Shown one piece after another: positions 45,833-58,248 of a DNA stretch of 64,000 nucleotides. Every line of letters starts with the position of its first letter. Within the stretch, counting starts at the first letter, position 1. The translations under genes were made by a program, and so were the position numbers. Origin of the DNA: Lepraria neglecta (Eukaryota; Ascomycota; Lecanoromycetes; Lecanorales; Stereocaulaceae); contig CM065652.1 of the NCBI GenBank assembly GCA_033220425.1, forward strand, positions 4,402,001 through 4,466,000, written 5' to 3'. The notes under the pieces were generated by a model. The model was not told the DNA's origin. It ran no database searches and saw nothing but the letters and a program-made list of their open reading frames with translations.

Positions 45833-48800
45833 CTACGTACTCCCCATCCTCCCCATCCTCCCCATCCCTCCCCTCCAAATCTGGGCACTCTTCGCCCTGA
45901 CCTTCTGTCTGGGTACGAGATTCTGCGCAAGGCTCTGATATGCCACATCCTCCCACTCCCCGCTCTCGCGCCAACCCAATTGTTCTTGCTCGTTCATTCC
46001 AGCGTCTCCAATTATAGTGATGGCTGGGGAGACTTCGAATGAGCGTTTCGTGGTTAGCTCGGGTACTTGAATGGCCACGGTGGGATGGTCGGTGCATATG
46101 CAGCCGCAACCTGAGATACATTCGTTGGGCACGTCTGCTAGGGTTTGGGCGAGGAGTTCGCGGCATGAGGCGTGGAGGGCGTGGCCGCAGTTGAGGCAGG
46201 GGGAGGAGGCGCCGCGGATGATAGTGGCGCAGAGGAGGCATATTGGGGGAAGTTGTCTCGTGGAGCAGGACTGGCAGCGGCGATTTGCGGGTTTAGGTGG
46301 GACAGTGAACGCGCAGGATCGGCAACGGTCTCTGAAGCCGAGATCTGCGGCCTCGGTATCTGAAGTCTTAAGATCCGTCTTACCAATGGCGAGAAGCGAT
46401 GCTGTGTTTTGGTGTGATGCATATGATGGCGCTGAACCCTCAGCAGGCAGGTGGTTGTACTTCAAGATCTCAGCCCTTGCAATGGGCATGCCCCAGACAT
46501 AAAGGAGGTTTGAGTATGCCTCTCTGTAGGCGCAATATCGCCATTCCTCGCTCGGATCGAGCAGGGGAACATTGGCGTAGCCTTCGTTGTGAAATTGATC
46601 TTGGTTCTTCAGCTTGATATTGAATCCAAGCTTTTTTGGTGCAGGAGGAACTTCCTCTTCATTGTCTGAGGTTGAAAGTGTGAGACTTGATCTAGGGTCT
46701 TCTGTTATTGTAGATGATCTTCCCAAAAATGCCGGGCTCCAAGTTATGGTTGAAGATGGGGTGCCATGATAGCTTCCTGCTGGGCTCAATCGCTTTTTAG
46801 GATGTGTATTAGGCGGTGAAGAAACAGCTGAAGTGCTGAATGAGAAGGGGCGAGGGAGAGAGAAGGAAGCTGCGAGAGTGCTGAGGTTTGAGCTTGAGCG
46901 ATGTGTATGCCGAAGGTGCCCGGGCGACGTGGACAGGCTGGTTGCTTGTGATTCTCTGCGTTCGAAACTTGTGCGAAGAGGTTTGTAATTCGATGGAGGT
47001 GTGTTGCTTGCGGAAAGATCGCTCATTGGTGCTCCAGTGGAAGACGTCGAGGAGTGCGGTCCACTGTGCATGTTTTGGTAGTCGACACGAATCGATAGGT
47101 TGGGAGAGGCAGGCTGTAATTGAGCCTTTGCAACCTCCTCGGAAGGATAGTAATCACTGGAGATGTTCCAATGCCAATTCAGCGCATCCAGAGAGGTTCC
47201 CGAGCTGTTCGGACTCGGAAGGTGCTTGTCCTCCCCCATCCTTGGCGACCTTCGAGGCTCGCTGAACGCGCAAGAAAGCATTGCCAGCATCTGCACATCG
47301 GCCAAGTGCTCATAATAGCGGAACCTGAAGGCCGTCAGCAATTTTATAAATTAGTGGTACGAATGGGAAGTATACAATGAGTGGACAAACCACCGCCGCC
47401 CGAAAGGATGGTCGCCCCACTTGACAGATACTGGCTTAGGCGGTGATATCCGCTCTTGTAGGTCATCGAATGATAAATCGATTGCACAGTCCTGATCTCT
47501 GAGTTTGGTTAGAGCACGACGTGCAACTATTACGATCGATCCTTCGTCTCGAGGGTGGCGTATTAGTTCCAAGGGCACTTTGTCTTGCAGCAACAAATCA
47601 ACGAAAGACCAAACATCAGCTAAATCTAGACTTCCGTTCTCTTTGGCGATTTTTTCGTTTTGGGCAGAGCCAACAGACCCATTTCCGATTACGTATTCCT
47701 TAGCAAGGCGCTGCTTTGCAGGAAGGAGATCGCAGAAGTCGTGGATAGAAACAATCATGTTCGCAGTCGAAGTGCTGGACTTTCTGAGCCTGCTGTCACT
47801 GCTCGACTTCTGCGACCCATCTAGAGTGACGCCCGGCTGTCCTTCGTGCGTGTCACCACGAAAAGCCATATTCGGCATGAAGTGGTGCTGTGGCAGCCCA
47901 ATATCGTCTGAAGGGGAAGAGGAGGCAGAGGACGACGTAGCAGATTCGTCAAAGTCGGAATCACCGCTCTCAATGGTCTCCAGTGTCGATGCATGTCGCT
48001 TTTGCCGGCTCGACATGTTCTGAAGTCTTCCAAAACCCTCGAACATGGTCTTGCGAGTTCTTGAAGATCGATCGCTGGCTTTGAGGCTCATTTCGAGCAA
48101 AGAAGACTCCTTTTCCGGTTTCGAGGGGAAAAAGCAGATCAAAAGACCGTTTTCTGCCCACAAAGCTCCACATGCTTTAGGCAACGGGACGTTGTATTGA
48201 GCATTCGAAACGGCGATCATGGGATCACTATTCTCCATCCCGTCAGCTTGAGGGTCCGTATATTCTCCAGGCACTTCGTCTTCCTCGTCGCTGGAGCTAA
48301 GGTCTAGGTCTTGCGTAGAATCCAAGTCGACGCTCTCTCGCTTCTTTAACCAAAGTAGACTGTCCTCGAGGGATTGTTCACCTAACAGATAGCGTAACAT
48401 AGCTTCCAACGAGCTTCTCTGCCGAGAGGCGAAGCTAGCTGTGATGAAGGCGATGTCTGAATCAATTTTGTTTACAGTGTCGTTGCTGATTGAGGCTATC
48501 TTTTCTAGAGAAATGGACGGCGTTGCTGAATCAGGGTAGGTGGCAGGGAAGCTAATACGAGTTCGTAGATATACAGCATCATTTGAGGGGCCCCATGGCC
48601 CAGAGAGTGATACAATGATATACCGGCGCTGAACATCAATCTGTTTTTGTAAGCCTAATGTTCGACAGAACCTTGATTCAGCGACTATACCGTATCAAAT
48701 TTAACCTTTCGAAATTTATCTCCCACATGAGTAATTTCCTCCCCCAAAGATTCAAAGTTGTCCCAAGTCGAATCAAGTCGCATGCTTGGAGACACAATGG

Positions 48801-50262
48801 GAGAAACATTTTGATGCATATCTGGTGAAGTCCAACGTTTCCCAATTTTCACACCACGCATCCAAGCAATGCGATCCATGTCCTTTGGTGCAGGAGACTT
48901 TAGTCCAATTACGGGACTCATGAAGCCTCCATTGCCATATCCACCAACGAAAGGTACAGGAACCTTGCTCATACCGATACTCAGTGCAGAGCGCATGCCA
49001 AGCTTTGGAGGCCCCTCCGAAAGGCCATGGTCGCTAGAAACGCTTATCGAGGCATTCTCTCCGGTTGCAGTGGAAGGTTCTTCTTGGAAGGTCTTGTAGA
49101 CGGCGTTCTTGCGGGTAACATTGAAGTTTCGCTTCACGCCTTTCTCGTACCCAACGCTACCAAGCACGTCCTTGTCAACCTGATGAAGTCGCAATACTCG
49201 ATCGGTGCACCATGACACAAGTTGAAATTCGCGTTCATCGGTGCTCTCCGTAATGTTGCCTCTCGGTCGCCACAAGAATTCTTTGACATGGTCACTGTGA
49301 CCGCCAAACCTGTGCACTGCGGTAGTCTTGTGCTCGTGTTCTTCGGGTTCATCTTTTCGGCGGTCGTAGAGGTGTAAGTGGTAGTCTCCACGTTGGGGCA
49401 TTGCTAGCAGGCCAAACCCAAAAGGGGTGTAACGCGCTCTCCACACAGGGAATGGTACATGGAAACTACGCTCGGGTTCATCTTGCTCTTGGTTGAAGTC
49501 CCAGAATTTGATCGTCCTGTCTAAAGAGCAGGTGACTAGCTTGCCAGTCTCGATTCTGTCCCAATCCACGCCGTAGATTTTCGTGGCATGCGCTTCTATT
49601 GACCGCAATGGATAAGCACCCTTTCTGTCGTCCCAGATTCGGAGGAATTTGTCATGGGATGAGGCAATGATGTGCGAATCCTGCCTATTCCATTTGACTT
49701 GTGTTGCTCCCGCAAACCAATCACAAAACGTCATTACTGGTCTGGCTGGATGTCGAAGATCCCAGCAGTGGACAAAGCTATCAACAGCACACGTAGCAAG
49801 AATGTCCGGATGATGAGCGGAGAAATTGATGTCGGTGATTGCCCGAGTATGTGCGTGGAGTACATGCTCGACTGAGGACTTGGAATTGGCTATCTGGAGA
49901 TTCCAGACAAGGGCTTTCTGATTCGAAGTGCTGACTACCCAGAAGTCTCGTGCAGCGAATGGAGACCACTGGACATCGGCTACCTCCCATGGTGTATGGT
50001 GAGGCAAGTGCCGAGGTGGAGCCCAGGGGGAGTCGAGATCAATGATATGCAGACCTTGCCGCCTACATAAATGTTAGCGGTCTATCCATCGCAAGGAGTG
50101 AGCTTTCATGGAGATAGCATACGAGGCCAGAACCACATCTCTACCACAGGGCGAAATAGACGCAGAGCCGACAGGCTTGTCTAGATCGAGAGATCCATCT
50201 TTTCCAAACGTTGGGCTGTCATAGGCTGAAGCCGGGCCGTTAGATTTCTCTATGTCTGTCAT
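45833..50262 (-). CDS. MTC5: SEA/GATOR2 complex subunit MTC5/SEA3 (WDR59 homologue)
   Basis: Four exons (50262-50123, 50062-48691, 48640-47376, 47324-45833) give 1,422 residues. The N-terminal ~330 residues form WD40 blades (VQWSPFAARDFWVVSTSNQ, ITDINFSAHHPDILATCAVD, CWDLRHPARPV, KFLRIWDDRKG, LVTCSLDRTIKFWD). An RWD domain starts after intron 2 (IDVQRRYIIVSLSGPWGP, ISFPATYPDS). The C-terminus has a zinc/RING-like region (CRSCAF, RRCQSCSTRQLPPICLLC, SPCLNCGHALHASC, CISGCGCIC). This order WD40-RWD-RING is diagnostic of WDR59/Mtc5. The complex coats the vacuole and relays amino-acid status to TORC1 by opposing SEACIT/GATOR1. The last residues are a GRMGRMG repeat encoded by a CCCCATCCT microsatellite. 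It is divergent from UBC13. Confidence 0.93.
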
Positions 50263-51004
50263 ATCGTCTAAACCTTAGATCCGGGCTTGTGACATTGAGG
50301 TAGGCTGGCTAGAACCCATAAGGTGATCATTAAGGCAAAAAGGTGGTGAAGTCGTCCGGCGTCATGCACTAATTGGGGGTCGCGGTTAAAGGGGTCATCT
50401 ATAGCATGCATCATATCCTGAGGAGTGAATGAAGTCAAGGGAAGTGATAAAAGTTGATAACATAGATGTACGCATGTTGCCAAATAGCAAAAAGATGTCA
50501 TTCGAAAGTCAGATCTGGACCCCTAATCAACAAATACAAGGGTTAAAACGCTAATTGGTCTGTCCATTACGTGCCATCTCCGAAGAGAAGTGACACCTAG
50601 AGGAATTCACAGAAAAGTTGATTGAACCTCTTATCGTGAACCTTGGGTAGCACTAATGGCAAGCGCAAGCGCGGGAACAGTCTAGCCCAATCAGCTTAGC
50701 TCAAATCTGGCAGTGACGGCAAGTGCCAAGCAAACAATCGCTCGCTGAGCAAGCCTTGCCAGTCGAGTGGCAGCGTAATGTCTTGACAGAGTGCTCTTAC
50801 ATATCCAACACCTTGTCTCAGCAATGCAAGGCTCCCCAGAAGAATAGCTTAGGATCATCGTGCTCTCACCAAGTGTGCCCTTGCGAAAGACTACCATTTG
50901 TCAAGGTCTTCTGTAGCTACTGAGGGCGTCACTGAAGCTCCAAAACGGCTTGGGACTGACGAGGGAGCTACGCACGGCTCAAGGGACACCAACAACCAGG
51001 CAGA
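50263..51004. other. divergent intergenic region between MTC5 and UBC13
   Basis: The 742 bp contain both promoters. No gene is seen. Short frames here lack domains. Confidence 0.55.
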
Positions 51005-51616
51005 ATGGCTGCGCTACCAAAGAGAATCGTGAAGGAGACTGAGCGTTTGATGGCAGAACCGCACGTCCACCTGCAGTTCAACGCCAGCAATATGGCTAGG
51101 GCTGACTATATCGCATAGAGTTCCCGGCATCAGTGCAGTACCTCATGAGGACAACCTAAGATATTTTGATGTCATGATTCATGGCCCTTCCCAATCACCC
51201 TACGAATGTTGGTATCCACTTTCTGGTGACCCAAGCGAAAGCTTATCTCTACTCCAGCCGGTGTCTTCAAACTCGAACTCTTCCTCCCTGACGACTACCC
51301 TATGACTCCTCCGAAGATTCGATTTCTCACCAAGATCTACCATCCAAATATTGATAAGTTGGGCCGTATCTGTCTCGATGTCCTCAAGAGTACCTTCCAC
51401 ACGCCTTTCCTACAAACGCCCACCCGGCTAACGAGAGCAGGCAACTGGTCTCCAGCCCTTCAGATCCGTACCATACTTCTCTCGATACAAGCTCTCTTAG
51501 GGGCTCCCAACCCGGACGACCCACTGGCAAACGATGTGGCTCAGAGGTGGAAGGAGGATGAGCAGGCGGCTATACAGACGGCGAGGGAATGGACTCGTCA
51601 GTATGCAAAGGCTTGA
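51005..51616 (+). CDS. UBC13: Ubiquitin-conjugating enzyme E2 N (UBC13)
   Basis: Four exons (51005-51060, 51119-51207, 51258-51389, 51441-51616) give 150 residues, against 153 in yeast. Features: [51 protein letters not shown], then [16 protein letters not shown] with the catalytic Cys, and [19 protein letters not shown]. The first intron begins GCACGT and ends CATAG; only this GC-AG boundary restores [10 protein letters not shown] in frame. The third intron (51390-51440) is 51 nt with no in-frame stop, so its retention would insert 17 residues next to the active site. UBC13 pairs with Mms2 to build K63-linked chains for error-free DNA damage tolerance. The divergent neighbour is MTC5. Confidence 0.95.
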
Positions 51617-52101
51617 TTTCAGAAGTTTGAGGCAGGTAGTGAGCATACGAATGGTATGATGAACCTGAGACCATGGCTCCCGGGTAGTCTGAAGGTAGAG
51701 CAATCCCATTTTTTTTGATGCTAGTTGTTACAACATCCATTCGATTGTGCACTATGCCGGCCTAAGGCCTGGTCAATCTTTGAAAAAGCGCTCGGTATTC
51801 ATGCCTGGAAGTGTACTTCATAAGAATGTCAGCACTACTCCCTCTGCTGATATAAAGAACAACACAATCAACCTTAGTTGTGCTATGTGAACCCCCAAGA
51901 CCCCGTGGCGACAATGATACGAAAAGGTGCTAGATTCATGCAAAAGGTTACTAAAAGAGCTTCGGGCCGATAGCCTTCGACCTTTAACCGGCCTTAATAC
52001 CATCAATATAAAATAGCCAATATGGCTGTAAATTGTAATATGCTATTGGCATCCCTTACAGCTTGCTGAAGTTACTCTTTTTGGTGGCAACAACAGGCAA
52101 A
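51617..52101. other. intergenic region between UBC13 and the Cys-rich protein gene
   Basis: This interval of 485 bp holds the 3' flank of UBC13 and the 5' flank of the next gene. No gene is seen. Confidence 0.55.
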
Positions 52102-54940
52102 ATGTTAGATGATGGCTCCCCCGCTGGTGAGAGGGGCACAAGGCTCTCTCTTAATCTCCGCGGACGTCCAAAATCTATGGGCAATATCCCACCTGTCTTT
52201 GACGAATTGGCGTCACTTGCCAATGTATACATTCCTCTCAAACCTCAACGCCTCTTGCTCTCACCGTCGACACTTGAACAACTACCTCCTCCTCTCAGCA
52301 GCATGCCTAAATTCCTGAAACGCAAACTCAGCCTGACTGTGGACACCAAAGCAGCGAAGGAAGAGCATGCGCCAAGCAGCCACGACGACGATGTCTTTGC
52401 GGCCATCTTCAGCGCCAACTCTCGCGGTTATGAAGATCAAATCGCTGAGCCTTCGCGCAATCGCGCCGCAATACATCGAAGCCTTTCTACCAGCGTAATC
52501 TCTCAGAGGGCAGAGCCTACCCCGTCGCCGAGTCCTCCACTTACGGAAGATCTGGACCCGGAGTCCCCACCACAGTCATTACTCGAGTTCTCGTCTGAAG
52601 AGCCGGACGAGGAAGAGCTTCTCCAGGCCGAGTACGAAAAGTTTCGCGGAATTGGGAGGTCAAAGGGGTGGTACGAAGCAGAAATTGACGACTTGTTTGA
52701 TTACATCCTTGAGAATGGTTTCCCTGATCTCGACAGTGACTTTGGCTTTCAATTTGACCCTGGAGACGATGACTCGGACCCCGATGAACCGGAGATCCCT
52801 AAATTCACTGACGGTGATCACCTTGTGAAGAGGATCGAGCGGCTTTATCTCCAGGCCACTTTTGGTGAAGACATTTGCTCTACGCGCCAACTCGAGAGAG
52901 AAGACAGTCCGCCTGCTACAGAAGACGGTCAACGGGATTCTTTAAGGACTGCACGTAATTCTATCTACCTTCATAGCAATCCTGACATCTCGTCAAACCG
53001 AACGATGCAGCCTATGGTGAGCGCGTTCAGCTCTCCTTCATCCAACCCTAGCCTGGATGAATTGTCTCTGTCAGCACTTCCTCTTGGTAGTGACGACGGT
53101 CTCGAATCCCCGGCTGCTAGTCGTAGGAGCACCAGCCCCAATGGTCATCGTTCTCCAATTGAGGGGAGCCCTGAAGTGAAGGATTGGTGTGGCCAGGACT
53201 GTGAGCCAATGGATCCTGGTGTCACCAATCTTGCAGCCCCGCAATCGGACATTAGCAAAGAAGAGCTTAGTGAGCAGAGCTCTTCGGACAATGTGGACGA
53301 CATCCTGCCCAACCCACAGCACGAGACCTGGCCATCTCCCTCCACTCCAGCGAGTAGGGACAAATTGACGGATCCTGACGCGTGCTTTGAGCACGACGAC
53401 GTTCCGCTGCTACTGCCTGTTCGCTACAACAAATCTGTTCCCAACGCTTGCGAGGTTGTGCATGTTCGTCCAGCCATCATGGGCGAAGGTCGTATCCATA
53501 TGTCGGTGCCAGAGCACGACAGCAACACGAGCTCCTTCAACGGTAGTACTGGCATCATGACGCCACCTAGTGTGAGTAGCGAAGAAGAAAATGACCTGGC
53601 GTTGACGATGGAGAAATCGTCTTTGGCGAAGGGAGACGGGGAAGAGGCACCGCCTGAAAACGCAAAATCCTCTTCAGATCCTCTCGACACTCTTACAGCT
53701 ACCGGTGTCAGTGGTGCAGAAGAGATCAAGTCAGTCATCGAAAAGGTGGAGGAATGCTCCCTAGCAACAGGGTTGCATAGAATCACATTGAAGGGCTCAT
53801 CGCACGCTGGTGATGACCTCGCTGCGCTAGCTTCGCCTCCCACGATCAACAACAAACCTGAATTTGAATTTTCACTTCACCCGGAATCCTCACCTGTTCA
53901 TACTCCAACCGGTTCCCTTACCACAGACGCACAAACCTTGACAGCAAACCCAGACCTACTAGATAGCGACATGGGTGTCGGTAATGCTTTCAAGAAAGTC
54001 AAGAAAGCTTTCTCCGGTGAGAACCTCCGCTCTGAGTCAAATTCCATCGCCGGCATGATAGGTCAACCAGCTTTGGTATCGACTTCAAACTTGATTGGCT
54101 TGCCTCCAGCGTCCACGTCGTACGCAACGCCTCTTCCGGCACCTCCAGTGCCTGTATCTGCAAGCCATTCATCAGCTTCAGCATCCACTACCGCGCCTTC
54201 CTCTCCTGCAGCCACGGTCAATGTACCAAACCAAGGCAGCTTCGATGCATCTGCATCAAATGCTATCGGAATCGGAAACAGAATCAGCCCTCCAACCTTG
54301 ACTTACACCTCGAACGATATTGCCAGTCAAGCACTGGCAAACATGCGTAACGACGAAGACAAGAATCTGCCTGAGGCGGCGAGGAAGGTGAGTTCATACA
54401 AAAACATGTGTCGACGTCCAAAAACCTCTGCTAACTTGAATCACCTTACTAGGTCAATCAACTCCGTCGCTCCACCGGCACTGTGATCAACTATTACGAT
54501 CCCGCCGGTGTGAACGGTTCCTGGCGAAAGCATCCTTCCCACAATCGCGTCTGGAAGTCCAAGAACCTCCGTTGCACGGACTGTCTAGAAAAGAAGAATT
54601 GCGCCCTCTGCAATAGTCCGTGCTGCACCTATTCTGGAGCTACCCAGGCAATGAGCGATCAAACCACGTTAGTCGAGGAGAAAACGGCTGCCTGGAAGCT
54701 AGCCACAGAGATACGCCACTATTTCCCTAATGGCACGGACATCCCTACCTTCCTCAAATGCACGACCTGCAATAAAGACGTCTGCCCCGACTGTTGCGGT
54801 GTCTGCCCCGTGTTCCCTTGCCACGATAGGAACTGCAAAGTAAGTCTGACTGATACAATATTTTTGATTAATTGCTGACGAATATGCAGGAGTGCCGTGC
54901 AGATCCTTGGTCTGTGTGCGAGATACATGACGAAGACTGA
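52102..54940 (+). CDS. Unrecognised 907-residue protein with conserved-looking Cys-rich C-terminus
   Basis: Three exons (52102-54387, 54453-54839, 54890-54940) have phase-0 junctions. Residues 1-760 are acidic and Ser/Pro-rich, mostly disordered, with an ordered acidic helix-rich piece (EEELLQAEYEKFRGIGRSK, WYEAEIDDLFDYILENGFPD). The C-terminal ~145 residues contain INYYDPAGVNGSWRKHPSHN followed by paired cysteines: CTDCLEKKNCALC, CC, then CTTCNKDVCPDCCGVCPVFPC, CKEC and C. This spacing suggests a multi-zinc module unlike RING or PHD patterns I know. The start could instead be the ATG at 52303 (MPKFLKRKLSL); I use 52102 as the first ATG of the frame. Function unknown, possibly protein or nucleic-acid binding. 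Confidence 0.75.
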
Positions 54941-55649
54941 GTATATATGCAGCCCCAAGTCATCACTTCTCTGCGATTGTCACCGCAAGCTCTGAGGCAC
55001 ATCTGTTTCCTTACGACACTGGCAATTGGTACGACTTAGGCAGCATGGCTATGGATTCGGAAGGCGAAATAGGATGGATATGGTGGGATACTGAAAGATG
55101 ATGGAGGTTCAACGTCTGCTCAAGCACTAATAGGGCTCAATGCCTGTACCATGTATCGTGCTGAGGGCAGTTGTCAATGACTTCGAGAGATTTCATGGGG
55201 TTGAGACTTCAAATGTTCATAACCAGTCAAGCAGTCAAGTAACATAGCATATGCTCCTGCAATAAAAGCAAATCAATCAGTACATCTGTGCAACCTTATT
55301 CTCCCTTCTGAATACCAGAGTTGAACTGAGCACTCTGGAGCCGCTCGAGCTTGAAGAGCCGGTGCCCGCAACGCTGGCTTGACTCAACACCCATATCCAT
55401 AGCCTCAAGGCCTCGTCTGTGAACTCTCTACAAGCCATTGAAGCATCTCTAAGCCGTCGACACACACAGTTTCATAGTGTAAAGCCCAATCCCAAGACCA
55501 AGTTCTAAACAAGTCGTCTCACTCGCTTCAACAGCCCTATCATCACGTGACCCACATCTTCCCGCAGCCGCGAAAATCATAGTGCGATTTCGACATTGAC
55601 GACACTGAATCTCACCATCCATCTAGGCTACGCAGCACAGACCGCCATC
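54941..55649. other. intergenic region upstream of the ribosomal protein gene
   Basis: About 0.7 kb, containing the Cys-rich gene's 3' flank and the eL24 promoter and leader. No gene is seen. Confidence 0.6.
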
Positions 55650-56488
55650 ATGCGTACCTACGACGACACCTTCAGTGGTGAGAAGATCTACCCGGGCAAG
55701 GTACGTCTCACTCACCCTCTTCCCTCACTGCCCACAGAATGCGCGGTCAACTTGAACGCCCCTCCGCCAACACCAGTGATGGGGGACTTTGGCGTGAACT
55801 CTGGCGTGAACTCTTGGAGTGACGGGAATTGTGCTGATTAAGTTGGATGACTGCAGGGCAAGCTCTACGTCCGTGGCGATAGCAAGATCTTCCGCTTCCA
55901 GAACGGCAAAACCGAATCTCTCTTCCTCCAGCGCAAGAACCCGAGACGTATCGCGTGGACTACACTGTACCGAAGGCAGCATAAGAAGGGTATCTCAGAG
56001 GTACGTGGGTTTTTCGTTTTGGTGCTATAGATACGGTTGGAGGCTTGGTGGGAGGTGCTGGACTACACGCTTGAAGATGGTCGAAGGGCAGGCCACGGTG
56101 CCTCAGAGTTCCCATTCAATGTTCCACCAGCAATCTTCTCCTGCTACGAATTTAGTTATGTTCCCCTGAACCAGCATGCTAACGCTTCTCCGCTCCACAG
56201 GAAGTAGCCAAGAAGCGCACCCGCCGCACCGTCAAACAACAACGTGGCATCGTCGGCGCCCCCCTCGAACTAATCAAAGACCGCCGCTCACAACGACCCG
56301 AAGCACGAGAAGCCGCCCGCAAAGAAGCCATCGCGAAGGGAAAAGAGAAGAAGGCGACGGCTGAGAGCAAGAAGAAGGCTGAGAAGGCGAAGAGCGCTGC
56401 TGGTGCTGCGAGGGGGAAGCCGGATCGCATTCAGAGCAAGATGGGGGCTAAGGGTGCGCCGAATAAGGTGTCTGCTAAGACGCGCTGA
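55650..56488 (+). CDS. RPL24: 60S ribosomal protein L24 (eL24)
   Basis: Three exons (55650-55700, 55857-56000, 56201-56488) give 160 residues, close to 155 in yeast. The N-terminal zinc-ribbon-type domain reads [31 protein letters not shown] and [16 protein letters not shown], followed by [12 protein letters not shown] long basic helix follows ([18 protein letters not shown]) and an Ala/Lys-rich tail. The fungal protein lacks some of the zinc cysteines, as eL24 commonly does in fungi. The introns are long for the window (156 and 200 nt), typical of highly expressed ribosomal genes. eL24 joins the 60S subunit late in the cytoplasm and forms bridge eB13 with 40S. Confidence 0.97.
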
Positions 56489-56892
56489 GGGGATGGTTGT
56501 GTGTGAGGATGGAAGGGGGAGGGGGAGGTTGTGATAATAGCTAGGTTAGGCTAGGTCATGACTTGACATCAAAGAGCTTGCGGAATGGAAAACTATTACT
56601 ACAATGACTGCCCAACGTTGTGAGATCTTTCCCTTGTGCTGTATGTCTGACTTTGGCAAAACCCCTTGCAAACACGCCTTTTTGATTCTTGTTAAGCATA
56701 AAGTGGCCGCTTCCACGCTCAAAGCAGCTATGTTGTGGCATTATTCCGGCCGAAGATGAGTGTGAGCAGGCTCGAAAAACGAGACATCAAAGCAGCGGTT
56801 GGACACTTATTCATGGCTCAGAAACTTTGATGACCATATTTATAGACCACCCTGAGCCCCAAAATGCTCCATTCTCAGCTTCAACAACCCCT

Positions 56893-57424
56893 TCAATTGC
56901 CTCCCTCCAACCCCGTCATTCCCCGCTCAACATCCCCATCATCCGCCCCATCCTCCGCTTCCCCCACCAGATTCCTCGCCCACTCAAACTCCTCCCCAAG
57001 CTCAATCTCCGCAATTCTGACCGCCTCGCGAGCATCCTTCGACAAAAAGCCCACTTCAGGCCGAACACTAGGCCTGTCTTTTGCCCAAGACCATTTCAAC
57101 GCAAGCCACGCTTTTTCACAGATACGCCCCATGGCACGTCTCGATTGAACCCATCTGCGCAGAATATCGAGGTGCGAAGCTAGAGATCCATCGTCGAGCT
57201 TGGCCTAGGCCTCTAGTTTGGCTGATGATGGCTCTAAAGGGGCGACAAGCGTTGGGTTGCTGGCTCTGATAGAGCAGGGGATGGGGCTCTTAGCTTACCG
57301 GTGGAGCTGCGAATGGGGTGCTTGGGGGGATTCTTGCGCGGGTCGGGGAGTGTTGGCTTGGGGATGCGAGTGTGGTTGTGGTGATTTGAGCCGTGCGTGC
57401 GGCGTGCTGCTGCTCGCAAATCAT
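56893..57424 (-). CDS. small unrecognised protein, two exons
   Basis: Exons 57424-57299 and 57204-56893 join in phase across a GTAAGC...GCCTAG intron to give 145 residues from MICEQQHAARTAQ. The C-terminal part looks like a real folded domain (LASHLDILRRWVQSRRAM, GRICEKAWLALKWSWAK, FLSKDAREAVRIAEIELGEE) and ends in an acidic tail. An alternative start is an upstream exon at 57510 (MGKIPANASDW, followed by a GTAAGA donor), which reads the 57299-57424 segment in another frame and then fails to join cleanly. I do not recognise the family. Candidates include a small organelle assembly factor, but this is a guess. Confidence 0.5.
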
Positions 57425-58248
57425 TCTGTAAAGCCCTTGATGAGCATAGTTCACTACTATTAGAGCTCGCTTCTTACCCAGTCCGATGCGTTTGCTGGTA
57501 TCTTACCCATGGTGTGTGGTAGAATTTGCAACGTAGGTATTCAAATTTGAAAGGTTTTAGACTATGAAGTGGGGCGAAGTGACACAAACGAAAATAGTTT
57601 TCAGCTGGAGATCTAGGACTTCGTAGGGGTTTCTAGCTGCGAGTGTTTTCTTTTGAACGGTAGTATCCCCAGGAAGCACACGTTGAACCAAGATTTGAGC
57701 ATCTCCTTCAAAAGTAAAGCACAAATCCGAGAAAAGTGTCAGATAGAGTTGCTTCTGAGTAGAGAACAGACGATTTGAACGGGATTCTGAACACTATTCG
57801 TGTACTCTCAAGAAGTATTAAAACAGGAAATACCTAGACTATATAACTCAGTGAGCTCGAGATAGAGCTATACGTGTATGCAATCAAGCTAGAAACTAGA
57901 CAAGCTCGTTTTCGAACTGATAGTACATGCTTCACAGCATAAATTTCAGTTGAGAATATCTTAATGTCAAGGGCGGTTGAGCAAAGAGTATGATCATTTC
58001 GTCCGCACGCAGAGTGGCTAACAGGTTGATAGTGACAACACCTCAGAGTAGAGCATGTGATCTCGAGCAGGAATGGAGCTAGAGATATGAAATAACCCAA
58101 TATGACTGAGAGACATGGTTGCATACCATCTCTCGACCTCCTGAATAGGGTAAGCTGAAATTGCTTGGCACGTATCTGCGAACCATCAGTCAACCAGAAC
58201 ACGAAGTCCCTCTCCCAATGAGTCAAGTCAGTCAAGCATTAAGATGGC
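57425..58248. other. intergenic region, no supportable gene
   Basis: The sequence is AT-richer than its left flank and holds only short frames without domains. It marks the start of a decayed interval that runs to about 62.5 kb. Confidence 0.5.
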
